Assembly (NCBI GenBank): GCA_033764095.1
Contig: JANRJF010000469.1
Coordinates: forward strand, 1 to 5,610
Direction: 5' to 3'
Length of the DNA: 5,610 nt
Source of the DNA: JBDTMT01 sp033764095
Lineage (GTDB): Bacteria > Desulfobacterota > Binatia > HRBIN30 > CADEER01
Of this stretch, positions 5,168 to 5,610 are shown in pieces; the stretch's first letter is position 1, and each line of letters begins with the position of its first letter. The notes beneath the pieces were generated by a model. That model had not been told where the DNA came from. It was given only the letters and a program-made list of their open reading frames with translations, and searched no databases. The position numbers were made by a program, and so were the translations under genes.

Positions 5168-5610
5168 ATGACCGCCCCTGCAATCGACATTCGGCGTCCG
5201 GCGCGCGCGCGTGTCTTCGACATCCCCGCCGAGCAGCGCGGCTCGCTGCTGCTGCTCGTCGGGCGCGGCGTGCAGCTGGTCAACGGGCTGCTGCTGTCGG
5301 TGGTGCTGGTGCGGCGCTTCGGCCTGGAGACCGTCGGCGCCTTCGCCATCGGCATCGCGGCGGTCAACATCCTGGCCACGGTGTGCGCCCTCGGCATGAG
5401 CGCCTACCTGCCGCGCCTCAAGCAGTCGCACGCGCAGTCGTGCTTCGCCGCGCTGGTCCTCTTCCTCGTCCAACTGCCGCTGATCGCGCCGCTACTGCTC
5501 GGCTACGCCTACGCGCAGGCCGAGGGCGCGGTCGACGGACAGATCATCTTCGTCGTCGCGCTGAGCGGCTTCTTCATCGGCCTGCAGAACCTCGGCATGA
5601 TGCTGTCGAT
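5168..5610 (+). CDS. Wzx-type flippase / polysaccharide transporter, N-terminal part (runs off the window)
   Basis: The frame is open from ATG 5168 to the window end, giving 147 codons with no stop. After a polar N-terminus (MTAPAIDIRRPARARVFDIP) there are hydrophobic segments at about residues 27-48, 55-77, 91-113 and 125-145. Between the first two lies VRRFGLETVGAFAIGIAAVNI, which resembles the start of polysaccharide transporters of the MOP superfamily (Wzx/RfbX type), where a similar R-x-x-G-x-x-x-x-G stretch joins helices 1 and 2. The full family has 12-14 helices and over 400 residues, so about a third is visible. It would flip the completed lipid-linked repeat unit to the periplasm, which suits its place beside the polymerase, glycosyltransferase and phosphoglycosyltransferase genes. 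The start follows a palindromic repeat and has only a weak ribosome binding site. Another multi-pass polysaccharide export protein is the main alternative. Confidence 0.78.
   Translation, partial: MTAPAIDIRRPARARVFDIPAEQRGSLLLLVGRGVQLVNGLLLSVVLVRRFGLETVGAFAIGIAAVNILATVCALGMSAYLPRLKQSHAQSCFAALVLFLVQLPLIAPLLLGYAYAQAEGAVDGQIIFVVALSGFFIGLQNLGMMLS

Noticed and set aside
5027..5473. Minus-strand open frame containing a TTKARRHK peptide
   Set aside because: That peptide is the translation of the palindromic repeat, and the rest lies opposite the sulfotransferase end and the flippase start. It is not a gene.

Overview
The window is a very GC-rich piece of DNA (by eye around 70% G+C or more) carrying part of a Wzx/Wzy-dependent polysaccharide (capsule or exopolysaccharide) gene cluster. 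Every gene I can support reads on the + strand. The GC content, GTG starts, purine-rich ribosome binding sites and palindromic repeats at gene junctions fit a high-GC Gram-negative, probably proteobacterial or a related environmental lineage. I cannot name the organism.

Layout: 1-90 is the 3' tail of an upstream gene, most like the C-terminus of a tyrosine autokinase/chain-length ATPase of the CpsD/Wzc type. 150-1610 is a complete polyprenyl-phosphate sugar-1-phosphate transferase (WbaP/WcaJ type), which starts repeat-unit synthesis. 1618-1724 is an imperfect palindromic repeat that runs into the next gene. About 1677-3080 is a polytopic O-antigen polymerase/ligase-like protein (Wzy type). 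3077-4153 is a family 2 glycosyltransferase. 4150-5133 is a PAPS-dependent sulfotransferase. 5095-5160 is a second, better preserved palindromic repeat covering the sulfotransferase 3' end. 5168 to the window end is the first 147 codons of a Wzx-type flippase/polysaccharide transporter.

How the genes work together: the phosphoglycosyltransferase loads the first sugar on undecaprenyl phosphate, the GT2 enzyme extends it, the sulfotransferase probably sulfates the glycan, the flippase moves the repeat unit across the inner membrane, the Wzy-like protein polymerises it, and the kinase (if correctly identified) controls chain length. The polymerase-GT2-sulfotransferase genes are joined by two 4-base GTGA overlaps, so they are probably translationally coupled.

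Most interesting points: two related palindromic elements sit exactly at gene junctions. One appears to provide the apparent start of the polymerase gene. The other provides the stop codon and last 12 residues of the sulfotransferase, plus the likely ribosome binding site of the flippase. The sulfotransferase suggests a sulfated polysaccharide. A G7-C-G7 tract near the 5' end of the committed-step gene is a possible slippage or quadruplex site. I see no evidence for an entirely new type of system: no CRISPR array, tRNA, rRNA or transposase gene.
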